From contig JAZHRO010000019.1 in the NCBI GenBank assembly GCA_037157565.1, forward strand, positions 61,254,501-61,318,500: a DNA stretch of 64,000 nucleotides. The letters are read 5' to 3'. Shown here in pieces: positions 11,903-23,298 of the stretch; within the stretch, counting starts at the first letter, position 1, and each line of letters begins with the position of its first letter. The position numbers and the translations under genes were made by a program. The DNA is from Thalassia testudinum (taxonomy: Eukaryota; Streptophyta; Magnoliopsida; Alismatales; Hydrocharitaceae). Under the pieces are notes generated by a model. That model saw only the letters and a list, made by a program, of their open reading frames with translations, was not told the origin of the DNA and did not search any database.

Positions 11903-13075
11903 ACCACCTTATAATCAGAATAGGGTGGCCCCTCCCCTACAAAACCAAATGAACACGCTGATAAAAATGATGGCCGATGTGAATCAGAAACATCGAGGAA
12001 ATGACATTAGTGAAGGGACAATTAAGCCAGCTATTGAATAGCAAACAATAGGGGTCCCTTTCGTCTCAACCACAACCGAACTAGAGAAATGTGATCAACA
12101 GAGGCCCCAATCCTTAAGGGTTCCAAGCCAATCCCGGGCATGCCTACATGATCCAGCAAGCCCCACAGACACCCCCTGGGTTTGGTGCTTCTACTTCTTC
12201 TTCTCAAGGATCTACCCATGGTCTCAACACCTCAGCCAACGTAGTTACCTTGAGAAGCAGCACTAAAACCCAGGACCCCAAAGGGACGACCCCTCCCATG
12301 ACCTCACTTCCTGAGATACCTAATTCTGAGGATGAGTGGGAGGAACCCAAGGACCAAGAGACTGAACCAATTCAAACCCAAACACCATACCCTGAGGCCT
12401 TGGAGAAAATGAAGAAAAAGAAAAATTTAGTTGAGAATGAGGAGTTGTTAGAGATTTTCAAACAAGTTCAGATTAATATTCCTCTCCTCGAAGTAATCAA
12501 TCATATCCCAACTTACGCTAATTTCTTGAAGGATGTCTGTATACCGAAGCATAAGCCGAGAACCCAAGCACCTAGGAAGGTAGTGCTCTCAGAATAAGCT
12601 AGTTCGGTGATATTGAGCAGCCTACCTCCCAAACGAACTAACCCAGGAGCACCCCAGATATCTTGTAATATCGGGGACATGACATTTGATAGAGTGCCCT
12701 TGGACTTAGGTGCCTCAATCAACCTAATCCCGACTACCCTTTATCACCAGTTTGGATTTGGGGAGTTGAAACCCACACCTGTGACTATCTAATTGATTGA
12801 TAGATCTGTGAAAACCCGAAGGGGGTAGTTAAGGATGTAATTGTTCGAGTCAAAGACTTCTACTTTCCGGTCGACTTTTTGGTCCTCGACATGGAAGTCC
12901 TCGAACAGCTACAAAACACACCCATCATCCTGGGTAGACCCTTCTTAGCTACAGCTAAGGAGAACATTGATTGTGACATGGGATACATGGAAATAGCCTT
13001 TGGAGACAAGAAGATGTAATTGGATATCTTCAGGGCAGCTAAGTCTTTTGATTATGACTGGGTTGAGGAGCACAA
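11903..13075 (+). pseudogene. A1 gag C-terminus and protease
   Basis: This continues A1 gag-pol after S1. A QNQMNTLIKMMADVNQ-like stretch is followed by open segments 12148-12597 and 12607-12792. Recognisable parts are VVTLRSSTKTQ (the usual NxVTLRSGK region), QINIPLLEVINHIPTYANFL, and the aspartic protease active site LDLGASINLIP, in which the catalytic Asp is intact. Beyond 12792 stops occur, but VDFLVLDMEV and ILGRPFLATAKENIDC can still be read. The frame ends abruptly after a WVEEH stretch near 13070, where A2 begins. The RT core that should follow is missing. Confidence 0.8.
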
Positions 13076-13084
13076 GCTATGTTG
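13066..13084. other. A1/A2 deletion junction
   Basis: Plus-strand A1 protease-distal sequence meets minus-strand A2 protease sequence here. There is no LTR end, polypurine tract or duplication. The mate of the duplication GTCAC (34501-34505) is absent. I infer one deletion that took the A2 RT-integrase-3' LTR part together with about 1.1 kb of A1 RT. Confidence 0.7.
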
Positions 13085-13660
13085 GCCATTGCAGTGGCCA
13101 AAAAGGGCCTCCCTAAAATAATTGGGGTATCTCTAATGTGTTCGGGTACTTCCATATCAAGTACAATAAAATCCACAGGAAAATAAAAGTCCCAAACTCT
13201 TACAATAATATCCTTCAACATTCCCTTAGGTGACTTAATAGATCTATTAGCTAATTGTAAAGTCACATTGGTAGACCTAAGATTTTCTATCTAGAAATGG
13301 TCTACTAAGGATGAAGGAATGAGATTAATAGATGCTCCTAAATCTATAAGAGCTATATCAAAACACTGGTCCCTAATTATACAAGAAATAAATGGAGAAC
13401 CTGGGTCTTTCTTTTTCAAAGGAAGCATACTCGAAATAATAGAGCTCAATTGCTCCGAGAGTACCACAGTGCTTCCTTTCCTCGGCTTACGCTTAGGAGT
13501 ACACAACTCTTTTAGAAATCTCGTGTAAGTCGGAATGTGTTTGATAGCATCTAGGAGTGGGATATTAATATGTACCTGTTCAAAAATTTTAACTAAATCC
13601 TCATCTAGTGTAACAGGTTGCTTTTGTTTCCTAGTCTTCTTCAAAGCTTCTGGGAATGGG
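13076..13660 (-). pseudogene. A2 protease region
   Basis: Two open segments (13644-13291 and 13266-13039) encode the end of gag and an aspartic protease. Visible motifs are HINIPLLDAIKHIPTYTRFL, the active site DLGASINLIP with intact Asp, DFYFPVDFIVLDMEVPEHI and ILGRPFLATAMANI. The last ends at the junction with A1. Cleavage of the Gag-Pol polyprotein is the family role. A frame change separates the segments near 13280. Confidence 0.8.
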
Positions 13661-14671
13661 ACTTGGATTTCCTATTCTACTGATTTATTACCCTGGTCTT
13701 ACGAATAAGCGGGAATTGCAGGATCGGGTGCATCACCTCTTATAGGTGTAGAAACAAGGGTCATTCTAGGGTCTTGGGATAGGTTTTGTGGATCTACTAA
13801 ATCCCTAGTGGAATTTCCACAGCAAGTTGTAACACAGTTAATACCTGCATGTGAAGAAGAAGCTGGTGAAGAAGAAGATGACTGATTTTGGAAAGACGGA
13901 TTAGAGACTAGAGGTTGGTCGCCTTGAGTTGAAAAAGATTGCTGCTGATTTTGATACTCATAATCATGAGTAGCAGAAGGTGGATTCTGATTCGGATTTT
14001 GATTCAGGGGTATTTGATTAAGGAAATGGGCTTGTCCCTAATTCGGATGTTGAAATCTCTGGTGTGGTCTCTGCTGGATATTCCTAGGGTTTGGAACTAG
14101 TTGGAATGGAATGGCCCATAGCTGACGAGACTCAGTTAACTATGTGATTTGGCCCCTGAGATCAGCCAATTCTGCCGAACATTGCCATTGTACCTCAGCA
14201 AGAGCTTCAGCATTCTGTTGTTGGCTCTCAGTCACAGCTTGCAAAATCTAATTGAGCTGTGAGTCTCTATTTGGCCCTGCGAAGTTCTGCGAACCCGCAT
14301 AAAATGGCCTCGCATTTGGTTGCTGAAACGACAACGTAGGAAGGTTTTGCCTGGTCTGAGTCAAATATGATGGTCTTTGTGAATGGTCAGACCAAAAGAA
14401 ATTAAGGTGATTACGCCATCCAGGATTATAGGTATTAGAATATGGGTTTGATCTCGGTGCATATCATTGAATGGCATTCAAATCAGAAGGATAAGGCGTG
14501 TTTTCTGCAAAAATAGGAAGTGGGGACAGAGGTGGGAAAGATGTGGGAACAAAGGTCCCTCCTTGGGTTGGTGTAGGAGTAGATAGAAAACCCAAGGAAG
14601 ATGGATCCCTGAATCCAGATTATTCACAAACTCCCTCCCCGTGGGAATTTGCGAAATAGGTAAACGCGTGG
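13661..14671 (-). pseudogene. gag: A2 gag C-terminal part, decayed
   Basis: No long ORF remains. The minus strand still shows an NPGWRNHLNFFW-like stretch near 14400-14440, where GGATGGCGTAATCACC encodes GWRNH, followed by Q-, N- and P-rich text. This is the linker and tail of Athila gag. The A3 insertion at 14672 separates it from the N-terminal part at 26081-27263. Confidence 0.65.
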
Positions 14672-16254
14672 TGAAAGGTCGACTTTTCGCTTAGTGTTAT
14701 AGTATTTAAGTGGTGGAAAAATCGACGAATCAAAAATAATGAAAATAACCACTTGCAGAAGAGCGGGTCGTGTCCACAGGGAGACAATGATGCAATCAAT
14801 ACTTAATTATTTTATGTTATTTTGGATATTGCGAAATTCCTTTTCAAATTGGACTTAAAATGTGAAGGAAAGTAGGTTTGCAATAACCTAAAAAGTTAAG
14901 GGTGTAAGTGCAGTTTTCCCTCACAGAAATCCTCAATAAATTTAGGATGAATTAGAGTAATTTTTCATGTGATGTGTACTAAAGACAATTAGTACTTAAA
15001 TCAAGTCCAAAATCAATCTTTAAACTAACCAATATTAATACCATCAATTAAAAAGAACTGTGAGTGCTTGAATGCAATTCTGCCACAATATAATATTAAT
15101 AAAAAATGAAATTTCTGGCAATGGCATTGAATGTAATTTCTAATTCCAACAAAAACAGAGCTTTTCCTCTCTCTCTTCCTTGCGAGAGAGAGAGATCCGC
15201 GGGGGTCGATGCAGGGCTTCAGAGGACGGCGAAGTCGAGAGCTTTCTGACGGTGGCAGCGGTTGCGACGGAGGTGGCCGGAGATAGCTGGCGGTGGTGAC
15301 CGGAGCTCCGGCCTGTGGAGCAAGAGAGCGGCTGCTGCTGTGGCTGTGGCGTGCAGGCTTGCGCATGCGTGCCGGTGCGTGGAAACGCAGCGCTTGCTGT
15401 GGTGCTTGGAGGCTTGCAGGGTGGAGACACAATGCCTGCTGTGGCGCTTGGAGGTGCGCAGGGTGGAGACGCAGCGCCTGCTATGGCGCTTGGAGGCACG
15501 CAGGGTGAAGTCTGGTGCGGGTGAGACGGTCTGCAGATTTAAAGGTGGAGGCGTGCACGGGCGAGAGGGTGCTGGGGCGTGCGGTTTGCGTGCGGGCAGG
15601 TAGAGGGAGCGCCTGTAGGTGGCGTGCAGGCGTGCGAGCGGTGCCTTCAGTAGCGAGCGGGCGGCAAGGACGTGCATTCAGTAGCGCTGGTGCGAGCAGG
15701 CTGCGCCTACTGATGGGAGTGCAGGTGCAGGGACGCAGCAAGGAGAGGGTGTTGTGGTTGGCGCACGGTTGGCTGCAGCGCGCAAGGAGAATGCACTGGC
15801 GGCGGTGTGCGGGAGGAGAGACTTTTTCCCCACAAGGGGAAAGAGGACGCAGTGCGGCACAGTGCACGCTTTTCTTCTTTTTTTTTTGATGGCCTTCTTC
15901 TCTCCCCGCCTCTTCTTTTTAAGTTCTCCCCTCACCGCGTGAGTTCAGGGATTTTCCAAAATCCCCGGTCATGGCTGTTGAGAAAGGCGGCACCAGAAGT
16001 TTTGCCCAATGTCAGACGGGGGAGGGGGGAAAGAGAGTTGCGGTTGTTTTGGGAATTTTATCCCCCCACCCTTGCTCTTTGTGTATTTTAGTACCTACGC
16101 ATAGAAACTATAGAATTATGAAGTTATAGAATGTTATAACTTAAATTATGAGGTGTACAAATCTTCTATAACTTAATTATCATTATTAACACACCTAAAT
16201 TGTATAATTAAAGATACTTAGGCTTAATAATAGTCCAATTTAATGGACTCATCA
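14672..16254 (-). repeat. A3 3' LTR
   Basis: In sense it starts TGATGAGTCCATTAAATTGG and ends GTCGACCTTTCA. It is 37 bp longer than the 5' copy, mainly because of a duplicated stretch near 15650-15685. The GC-rich transcribed part (15180-15850) gives long overlapping ORFs on both strands that are not genes. Confidence 0.93.
15380..15505. repeat. 42-bp tandem repeat, 3 copies, in A3 3' LTR
   Basis: There are exactly three 42-bp units, each of the form TGGAGACGCAGCGCC, then GCTTGGAGG, then CGCAGGG. The 5' LTR has the same three units at 25236-25361. Because 42 is a multiple of 3, the array is open in several frames. Confidence 0.92.
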
Positions 16255-16275
16255 AATACCCCCATGCCTAAGATT
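16255..16275 (-). other. A3 polypurine tract
   Basis: The minus strand reads TTAGGCATGGGGGTATT directly before the 3' LTR start TGATGAG. This is the expected plus-strand DNA primer site. Confidence 0.85.
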
Positions 16276-17749
16276 TGCTAGTCCCTAGCAAAAATGAATA
16301 ATAGAAGTAATCGGAAGTCTTCTTCTCTTCCTATTTCAAAATTTTAGAAAACCAGACAAATATGAAGTGCTGATAGCCCAGGTCACAGATCCAAGTGAAA
16401 GAGCCAATTTGCATTAGGAGTTCGTACATCACCCTTGGCAAAAATTTCTGATGAGATAGGCAACTACTTCCCTCGGGGATAAAATAGACGATAATCTATA
16501 ATTTGACCCTGGTGTTTGGCTTAGGTAGGAGATAATAAGGTGAAAGGATTTGTATTTGGTGGCACACACTCTACTGGTGCTACATATAGTCTAGTACTGC
16601 GGACTCTAGCTCTCTAGACTATTAGACAAGTCAACCCTGAGAGAGGCTACATAACTGTGCTCTCCTGATGTTCCTGGGCACTCTCTCTTTTCTTTTTTTC
16701 TTCTTTTTTTTTTTCTTCTGAGATCACGAATCTTGCCAGATTTAGAAATTGTACTCACTATTTGGTGGCCTCTCATGGCATCCACACTTCAATTAAAGTC
16801 CTAATAACTCTATAACTAAGTTAGAGTCCTCAACCAGTGTTCAGGCGATTAGAAATACTAGAAGGTAGGTATGGGTCATATTTGGTGGAACGCAATAGGT
16901 GTTCTATTGCCTCAGAAACATTAGAAACTTTGATTTTTTTTTTTTGTAATATAACTATTTTTTTTTCTTTTTCTTCTTTCTGTTTCTTCTTTTCTCTCTC
17001 TCTGTTTTTTTTTTTTAATTTCTAATTTCTTCTTATTTTTGTTTCTTTTTCAATCAACACAACACGATACAGACTTTTATTTACAAGGCATTATTAGGGA
17101 TGATGACGGTCAAGAGGAAGTTGTGTGGCTTATTTGGTGGAAGTGCCTATTCTCGGCACCGGGAAAGAATGGATAGGACAGGCGTATTTCTGACCTTTGA
17201 CACTATTACCCTCCTTCAGCTGAGGACTCTATGAAGGACGGTCATAACCATCCACCATAGTTAAAGCTTTATTAAGACTCAATCTCTGTGTATCTGCCTT
17301 ATTTGGTGACTCTCAGGAATTCACTCAAAGTACGCACCCAGGAACAGAGAGTGAAAACTACGCCTAACTCTGAAGTATCATCATCTAATTTTCCAGAACT
17401 TAAGAGTCTTTGCACTAGGCTTAGCGCACCAGTAATCTCTCTACTCCTCACAAATATGAGGTGGATTTACTAGAAGATAGTATGCCTGACTCTCTATGAA
17501 CTGTCCAAGGGTTCAGTAGACTACAAATGCTTATTGGTTTTCCCAAACGATCTATTACCAAGTCTACGTGCTCGTGAAATAAATGTACTGGATTCTAAAC
17601 TTAAGAAATAATTCCGGAAGAAAAACCTCCAATAAAGGTATTATGCTAAGGACTAACCCAATCAGCTCAAGAAAAGAGAAATTTTTTTTTTTTTAAATAA
17701 GTATGCAAATATTTATAAATACTATAAACACTATAAACACTCTCAGGTT
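16276..17749 (-). other. A3 3' non-coding region
   Basis: This 1.5-kb stretch lies between integrase and polypurine tract, with no ORF worth reporting. It holds T-rich runs (16690-16720, 16920-17045) and five copies of TATTTGGTGR at 16553, 16759, 16879, 17131 and 17300. Elements of this group often have a long 3' region here; no env-like protein is visible. Confidence 0.6.
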
Positions 17750-17788
17750 ATATCCCCCCATGCCTAAGACTGACAATGTCCTCATTGG
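17750..17788 (-). other. Internal PPT-like block of A3
   Basis: The minus strand reads CCAATGAGGACATTGTCAG, then TCTTAGGCATGGGGGGATAT. It closely resembles the terminal tract at 16255-16275 and sits just after the integrase reading frame. Confidence 0.75.
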
Positions 17789-17903
17789 AAAAATATAGAC
17801 ATAGAAGAATAACACCTGAGGAGGAGAGTGGAAGGAGCTAAGGCTCCTCATGTTGTAGTGCATCCAAAACCTGGCCATCTGAAAGAGTAATATACGGTTT
17901 AAG

Positions 17904-18979
17904 TCATTGGCCATTTACTTTAAAGTTCGCACCTGAAATAGGGTTCCTAATCTCTACAGCTCCATGAGGGAAGGCATTAATCACAACGTAAGGCCCATCC
18001 CAACGGGACTTGAGCTTTCCAGGAAATAATTTAAGTCTAGAATTGAAAAGCCAGACCCACTGGTTGGGCTCAAAAGTCTTTCTAATGATGTGCTTGTCAT
18101 GGAAGACTTTTGTACGTTGCTTGTAAGCTTGAGAAGTTTCGTAAGCTTCATTACGAAGCTCCTCAAGCTCACTTAATTCTAACATACATGCTCTTCCCGC
18201 TTTATCCAAATTTAAGTTAACGTTTTTAATGGCCCAATAAGCTTTATGTTAGATTTCAACGGGAACGTGGCACGCTTTTCCGTAGACAAGACGGAAAGGA
18301 GACATACCCAAGGGAGTCTTATATGCAGTTCTGTAGGCCCAAAGCGCGTCATTTAGTTTTTAGACCAATCCTTTCGATCAGGCCTGACAGTTTTTTCTAA
18401 AATTCTCTTAATCTCCCTATTAGACACTTCCACTTGTCCACTCGTTTGGGGATGATAAGGTGTGGCTATCATGTGATTTACTCCCAAATTTTGGAGTAGT
18501 CTAGTGAAGTGTACATTCTTAAAGTGAGGTCCTCCATCACTTATGATCATCCTTGGGCACCCATACCGCGAAATAATATTAGCCTTAATAAAGCCCAAAA
18601 TGACAGAATGGTCATTGGTTTGCGTGGGGATGGCTTCTATCCATTTTGATACATAATCAATAGCCACAAGGATGTATTCATATCCGAAGGACACAGGAAA
18701 GGGACCCATGATGTCAATGCCCCAAATATCAAAGATTTCAACAGGGAGGATAGGTTGTTGGGGCATCTCATCCCTTTTTCCAATGGTTCCCATCTGCTGG
18801 CAACGTAGACATGCGCCCACATACGTATGTGCATCTCAGAATAATGTGGGCCACCAAAAACCAGACTGAAGAACCTTATGAGCAGTCTTCTTCCCACTAA
18901 AATGTCCCCCACAGTGGAGGTCATGGCAGAAACTCAGAACACTTCTTTGTTCCTCATCAGGGACGCAACGGCGAAACAG
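17904..18979 (-). pseudogene. A3 integrase
   Basis: Integrase inserts the cDNA into chromosomes. The zinc-binding part (LHCGGHFSG ... ACLRCQQMG) straddles a stop near 18840. The catalytic core (18820-18353) shows the D, D and E positions in DIWGIDIMGPFP, IISDGGPHFKN and QTSGQVEVSNREIK. The C-terminal GPY/F-type module (18209-17904) reads KLKSRWDGPYVVINAFPHGA. A frame change near 18355 separates core from C-terminus and a stop follows KVNGQ. No chromodomain is visible, as usual for Athila. It cannot make a full protein. Confidence 0.85.
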
Positions 18980-19858
18980 CTAGTCAGGGCCTATTCTGAA
19001 AAGCTCGGGTTCCTCCCAGTGATAAAATTTAGCATTAGCGATAAACCTGTCTCGCTTTTGCTTGTCCCAAGTACTAGGGGTGATGCCCGTGACCAGATAG
19101 TTCACTATGTCAGCGAACCAAGGAGTTTTAGTTTCCACGACCATTAGAGACTCATCAGGGAATGTCTCTTGAATACCGCTAGCGGGGTTTGATGCCTCAA
19201 TAGGGATCCTAGACAAGTGGTCTGCTACCACATTCTCAACTCCTTTCTTGTCTTTAATTTCCAGGTCAAATTCTTGGAGTAGAAAAATCCAACGAATTAG
19301 GCGAGGTTTGGTGTCCTTTTTAGCCAGAAGATGCTTAAGGATCGAATGATCAGTGAACACCACGACCTTGGATCCCAAAAGATAAGATCGAAACTTGTCC
19401 AAAGCAAATACTACAGCAAGTAATTCCTTTTCCATGACCGTGTAGTTTTGCTGAGGATCCGTAAGGGTCTTGCTGGCATAATGCAGCACATGAGGTTTGC
19501 CATCAACCCTTTGACCTAAGACCGCTCCCACTGCAAAATCAGAAGCATCTCACATAAGCTCAAATGGGAGGGTCCAATCTGGTGCTTGGAGAATCGGCGC
19601 GGTAATGAGGGCTTTCTTCAAAGCTTGGAAAGCTTCGCCACATCTATCATCTAAATCGAAGGAAACATCCTTCGCTAACAGGTCGCAGAGTGGCTTAGAG
19701 ATTTTACTGAAGTCTCTAATGAAGCGCCTATAAAATCTAGCATGGCCAAGGAAAGATCTAACCTGATGAACATTGGCGGGCAATGGAAGCTTAGAGATGG
19801 AATCGATTTTTGCGGTGTCCACCTCTAATCCTTTCTCGGAAACTACATGCCCTAACAC
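18980..19858 (-). pseudogene. A3 RT C-terminal part and RNase H
   Basis: This is in the same frame as the upstream RT ORF, separated by single stops near 19862 and 19532. The RT end reads LGHVVSEKGLEVDTAKI and FLGHARFYRRFIRDFS. RNase H follows with DASDF just after the stop, then [28 protein letters not shown] and [11 protein letters not shown], covering its acidic residues. RNase H degrades the RNA strand during reverse transcription. The stops replace a usual Glu and Cys codon. Confidence 0.87.
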
Positions 19859-19864
19859 AATGCC

Positions 19865-21682
19865 CTACTGGACCATAAAGTGGCTTTTCTCCCAGCTAAG
19901 CACCAGTTTTGCCTCTTCGCAATGGGTTAAGACTTTATCAAGGTGCGAAAGGCATAGGTCAAACGATGAGCCATAAATGGAGAAGTCATCCATGAAAATT
20001 TCAATGAACTCGTCAATCATATCAGAGAAGATAGCCATCATACAACGTTGGAAAGTGGCAGGAGCATTACAAAACCCGAATGGCACTCGGCGGAATGCAA
20101 AAGTGCCATAAGGACTCGTGAAGGTGGTACGCTCCTGATCATCGGGAAAAATGGCTATCTGATTGTACCCAGAGTACCCATCAAGAAAACAAAAGTACCT
20201 GTTCCCCGCCAATCGTTCCAAAATTTGATCGATAAATGGTAAGGGGAAATGGTCTTTCTGGGTAGCCGTGTTTAAACGGCGGTAATCAATGCAGACCCTC
20301 CAACTAGTTGAGGGTCTAGTGGTCACCAGTTCTCCTTGGTCATTCTCCTCCACAGTGATTCCTGCCTTTTTCGGAACTACATGAATCGGACTGACCCATT
20401 TACTATCTGAAATGGGATAGATAATCCCTGCATCTAGCCATTTCAGAATCTCCTTGTTAACAACCTCCTGCATATTTGGATTGAGCCTTCTCTGCATGTC
20501 TCGGAAAGGCTTCACAGACTCGTCCGTGTAAATATGATGCATGCAAAGAGAGGGATCAACACCCTTAATATCAGCAATTGTCCAGGCAATTGCTTCCTTA
20601 TGCCTTTGTAAACACTCAAGCAGAGCTCCCTCCTGCAATTTAGATAATGCAGACGAGATAATAATGGGGAGCGTGTTATTAGGGCCAAGGAAAGCATATT
20701 TCAATGTGCTCGGGAGGGGTTTCAACTCCAATTCAGGAGCCTTTCGGATTGAGGGTTTTAGTTGAGATGTCCCCACTTCAGGCAGCGGATCTACCTTCAC
20801 AGTCCAGGGTGGGGACAGAGACTTAGTGTGTATCTCCAGCAACTCTTCTAGTTCGGGCATTTTCCTTTCAGTTTCTTTGATAATCGAGAGATGGTCCTGA
20901 GTTATGACCTTCTGAGGGGGATCTCTACATAAGAGTGTTGGAGTAGTCTCTTCAATTATTTCATCAACGACCTCAATCTGAGAACAATCTTCAAATCCGG
21001 GTTGTTTGTAAGTATCAAAAACATTCAACCGGATCTTCTTGTTCCCAAAGCCCATTTTAAGTGCCCCGGATCTACAATTTATAGATGCATTGGCTGTGGC
21101 CAAAAAGGGGCATCCCAGAATAATGGACGGCTTTGTGGGCTTATTAGACGGGTTAGTATCAAGTACCAGAAAGTCAATGGGGAAGAAGAAATCCTCCACT
21201 CTCACAAGGACATCTTCCAACAATCCCCGCGGTGTCTTAAGCGATCTGTCTGCAACCTGGAGGATTACTGGACTAGGCTTCAGCTTTCCTCCTCCCAACA
21301 GGTCGTAGACAGAGCTCGATAGATTGTTTACCCTCGCACCCAGATAGAGCAGAGCCTCGTCAATGTGTTGGTTACCTATAACCACTGAAATATACGGGGC
21401 CCCTGGGTCTTTCATTTTGAGGGGTGTTCCATGCTGAAGAACCGAGCTAACGTGGTCAGGTAGGATGACCTTTGTTTGGACCTGTTTCCTAGATCGACAC
21501 TTCTGGGTGCATAGGTCCTTCAAAAAATTGGCATAGGACGGAATCTGTTTAATCGCTTCCAACAGAGGCAAGTTAATCTGGACTTGCCTAAAAGTATCCA
21601 TAATCTCTTCCATCCTATCCTTGGATCCAGACGAGCCAACAGAAGATTCCCCAGGAGCAGATAGGTGCTCTGGAAAAGGCAC
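19865..21682 (-). pseudogene. A3 protease and reverse transcriptase, 605 codons open
   Basis: This long minus-strand ORF starts in the gag-protease linker. Residues 30-60 carry the conserved FRQVQINLPLLEAIKQIPSY segment. Residues 110-125 are the protease active-site region but read LLYLGARVNNL: the catalytic Asp is replaced by Tyr at residue 113, so the protease should be inactive. RT starts near residue 350; it contains DMQRRLNPNMQEVVNKEI, SWRVCIDYRRLN and the catalytic IFMDDFS (Asp 565-566). RT then runs into a stop at 19862. Frame is lost relative to gag near 21880. Its length and clean RT motifs show modest decay. Confidence 0.87.
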
Positions 21683-21891
21683 CCTCGGCTTCTGAGTAGA
21701 GGGGTCGTCATGGCGGGAAAGGGGTGGTGGTAGGACGACATCCTCGTTGTGGATGATTTTTTGTGAGGGAGAGTGCTGTGGCTCTTCCTCGGGTGAGATG
21801 GAGGTAGGGTCAGGTGTGGAAGGGGAATTCTAAGATGTAACCGTAGGAGTGTTATCAAGCTTGTCAATCTTTTTTCCACTCCTCAATACGG

Positions 21892-23298
21892 TCACTGCTT
21901 GGGCGTGCTCCCTGAATACAACCCCTTGCCCTTAGGGTTCTCCTCAGAAGAGCTAGGCAGCTTCCCCGGATCACGTTGCCTAACTGCCTCAGTAAGATGA
22001 CCAATTTGGGATTGCATATCAGTAATCATCTTATTCTGAGATTGGATAACCATATTCTGATGCTCTTGCATCGCTTTCATCTTGGCATTCAGTTCATCCA
22101 ACTCAGAGGGCTTATTCGGAAGAGGGTTTTCATAAGAAGGTTGGTATGTGGGCTGGGGAGGTAAGGGTCTTGTATTCCCTGAGTTAGAAGCGTCAGCTTG
22201 CTTCCAAGAGAAGTTTGGATGGTTCCGCCACCCTGGATTATAAGTGTTGGAGTAAGGGTTATTGCGAGGGGGGTGGAAACCTTGGGCCGCATTCCAGTCG
22301 GCCTGAATCAACTCAGGGAATTGGGTTGCCTGATGGCACTCCGCAGTGGCGTGCGTTGTGCTTTGGCAGATGGAGCATTCTCTTGAAGCCTGAAAAATAG
22401 AAGCTGCTTGTGGGTTCATGTTGGGGTTTGCTAAAAGCCTATCAAAATTTTTATTCAATAATTGAATCTGATAAGCCAAATCCGGGGAAGCCCCAGCTTC
22501 ATGGGCCTCTATCTTCCTCTGCAAGATTGATGGTTTTCTTTCTTGATCCGCAGAGGACAGATGTATGGAGTTGTCGCTTAAAGTGTCAAATAATGCCCAA
22601 GCTTCATCCTCAGTTCTGGTCATGAAGGTTCCTGCACAGGCTGCATCAATGGTTTGCCTATGCCTTTCAGATAATCCGTTATAGAACCTTTCGACCAACT
22701 GCCATCTTGGCACTTGATGGTGGGGGCATAACCTAAGAAGGTCATTAAAGCGCTTCCAAGTCTCATGAAATTGCTTCCCTTCTTGCTGAGTAAAACCCAT
22801 AATCTCTCTTCTGTAATGGTTGGTTTTACTCATAGGAAAATACTTTTTTAAAAGTTCTCCCTTAAGGGTAGCCCAATCATTTACTCTTGCATCGAGGGTA
22901 TGATACCAGTGCTTGGCCTTATCCTTTAGGGAGAAAGGAAATAGAGTCCTCATCAGGGCTTCATTAGTAAAGCCCTGGAGCTTCACCGTGGAACAGACCT
23001 CGATGAATTCCTCCAAATGCCGGTAGGGGTCCTCCCTAGTAGTACCATAAAAAGAGGGCAATAAAGATTTGGTACTGCTCTTGATCTCATACGGATTATC
23101 CCCTGCCGGTCGTCTTAGTGCTTGTGCAGGTTGGTTGGTAGGAATAAAATAGTCCCTTAGGGTCCTTTGTTGATTTGCACCTTGCTCAGCCATTTCTTCT
23201 CTTTCTTCTCCTAGATGAGCTCTCCTAAGAATTCTCTCGGGCTCAGGATCAAACACTAGACTACCCTCAAGAGAGCGTCTACCAAGCATACAAGGCAC
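21892..23298 (-). CDS. gag: A3 Gag, 468 aa, open
   Basis: Structural protein that packages element RNA. The conserved start MLGRRSLEGS begins at residue 4, so initiation may be at residue 1 or 4; a further Met at residue 36 opens MAEQGANQQ. The gag core spans about residues 115-240 (LFPFSLKDKAKHWYHTL, QFHETWKRFNDLLRLCPHHQ). A CCHC zinc knuckle follows at C308, C311, H316 and C321 (CX2CX4HX4C). The Athila signature NPGWRNHPNFSW is at about 354-365, then a probable coiled coil (LDELNAKMKAMQEHQNMVIQ). It ends by a frame change in the linker just before the usual AVTVLRSG stretch, so no Gag-Pol fusion is made. It is the most intact ORF in the window. Confidence 0.85.
   Translation of the reverse strand: MPCMLGRRSLEGSLVFDPEPERILRRAHLGEEREEMAEQGANQQRTLRDYFIPTNQPAQALRRPAGDNPYEIKSSTKSLLPSFYGTTREDPYRHLEEFIEVCSTVKLQGFTNEALMRTLFPFSLKDKAKHWYHTLDARVNDWATLKGELLKKYFPMSKTNHYRREIMGFTQQEGKQFHETWKRFNDLLRLCPHHQVPRWQLVERFYNGLSERHRQTIDAACAGTFMTRTEDEAWALFDTLSDNSIHLSSADQERKPSILQRKIEAHEAGASPDLAYQIQLLNKNFDRLLANPNMNPQAASIFQASRECSICQSTTHATAECHQATQFPELIQADWNAAQGFHPPRNNPYSNTYNPGWRNHPNFSWKQADASNSGNTRPLPPQPTYQPSYENPLPNKPSELDELNAKMKAMQEHQNMVIQSQNKMITDMQSQIGHLTEAVRQRDPGKLPSSSEENPKGKGLYSGSTPKQ

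Noticed and set aside
16276..17749. Env-like third ORF of Athila elements
   Set aside because: No ORF over about 75 codons with membrane segments; the A1 3' region also lacks one.
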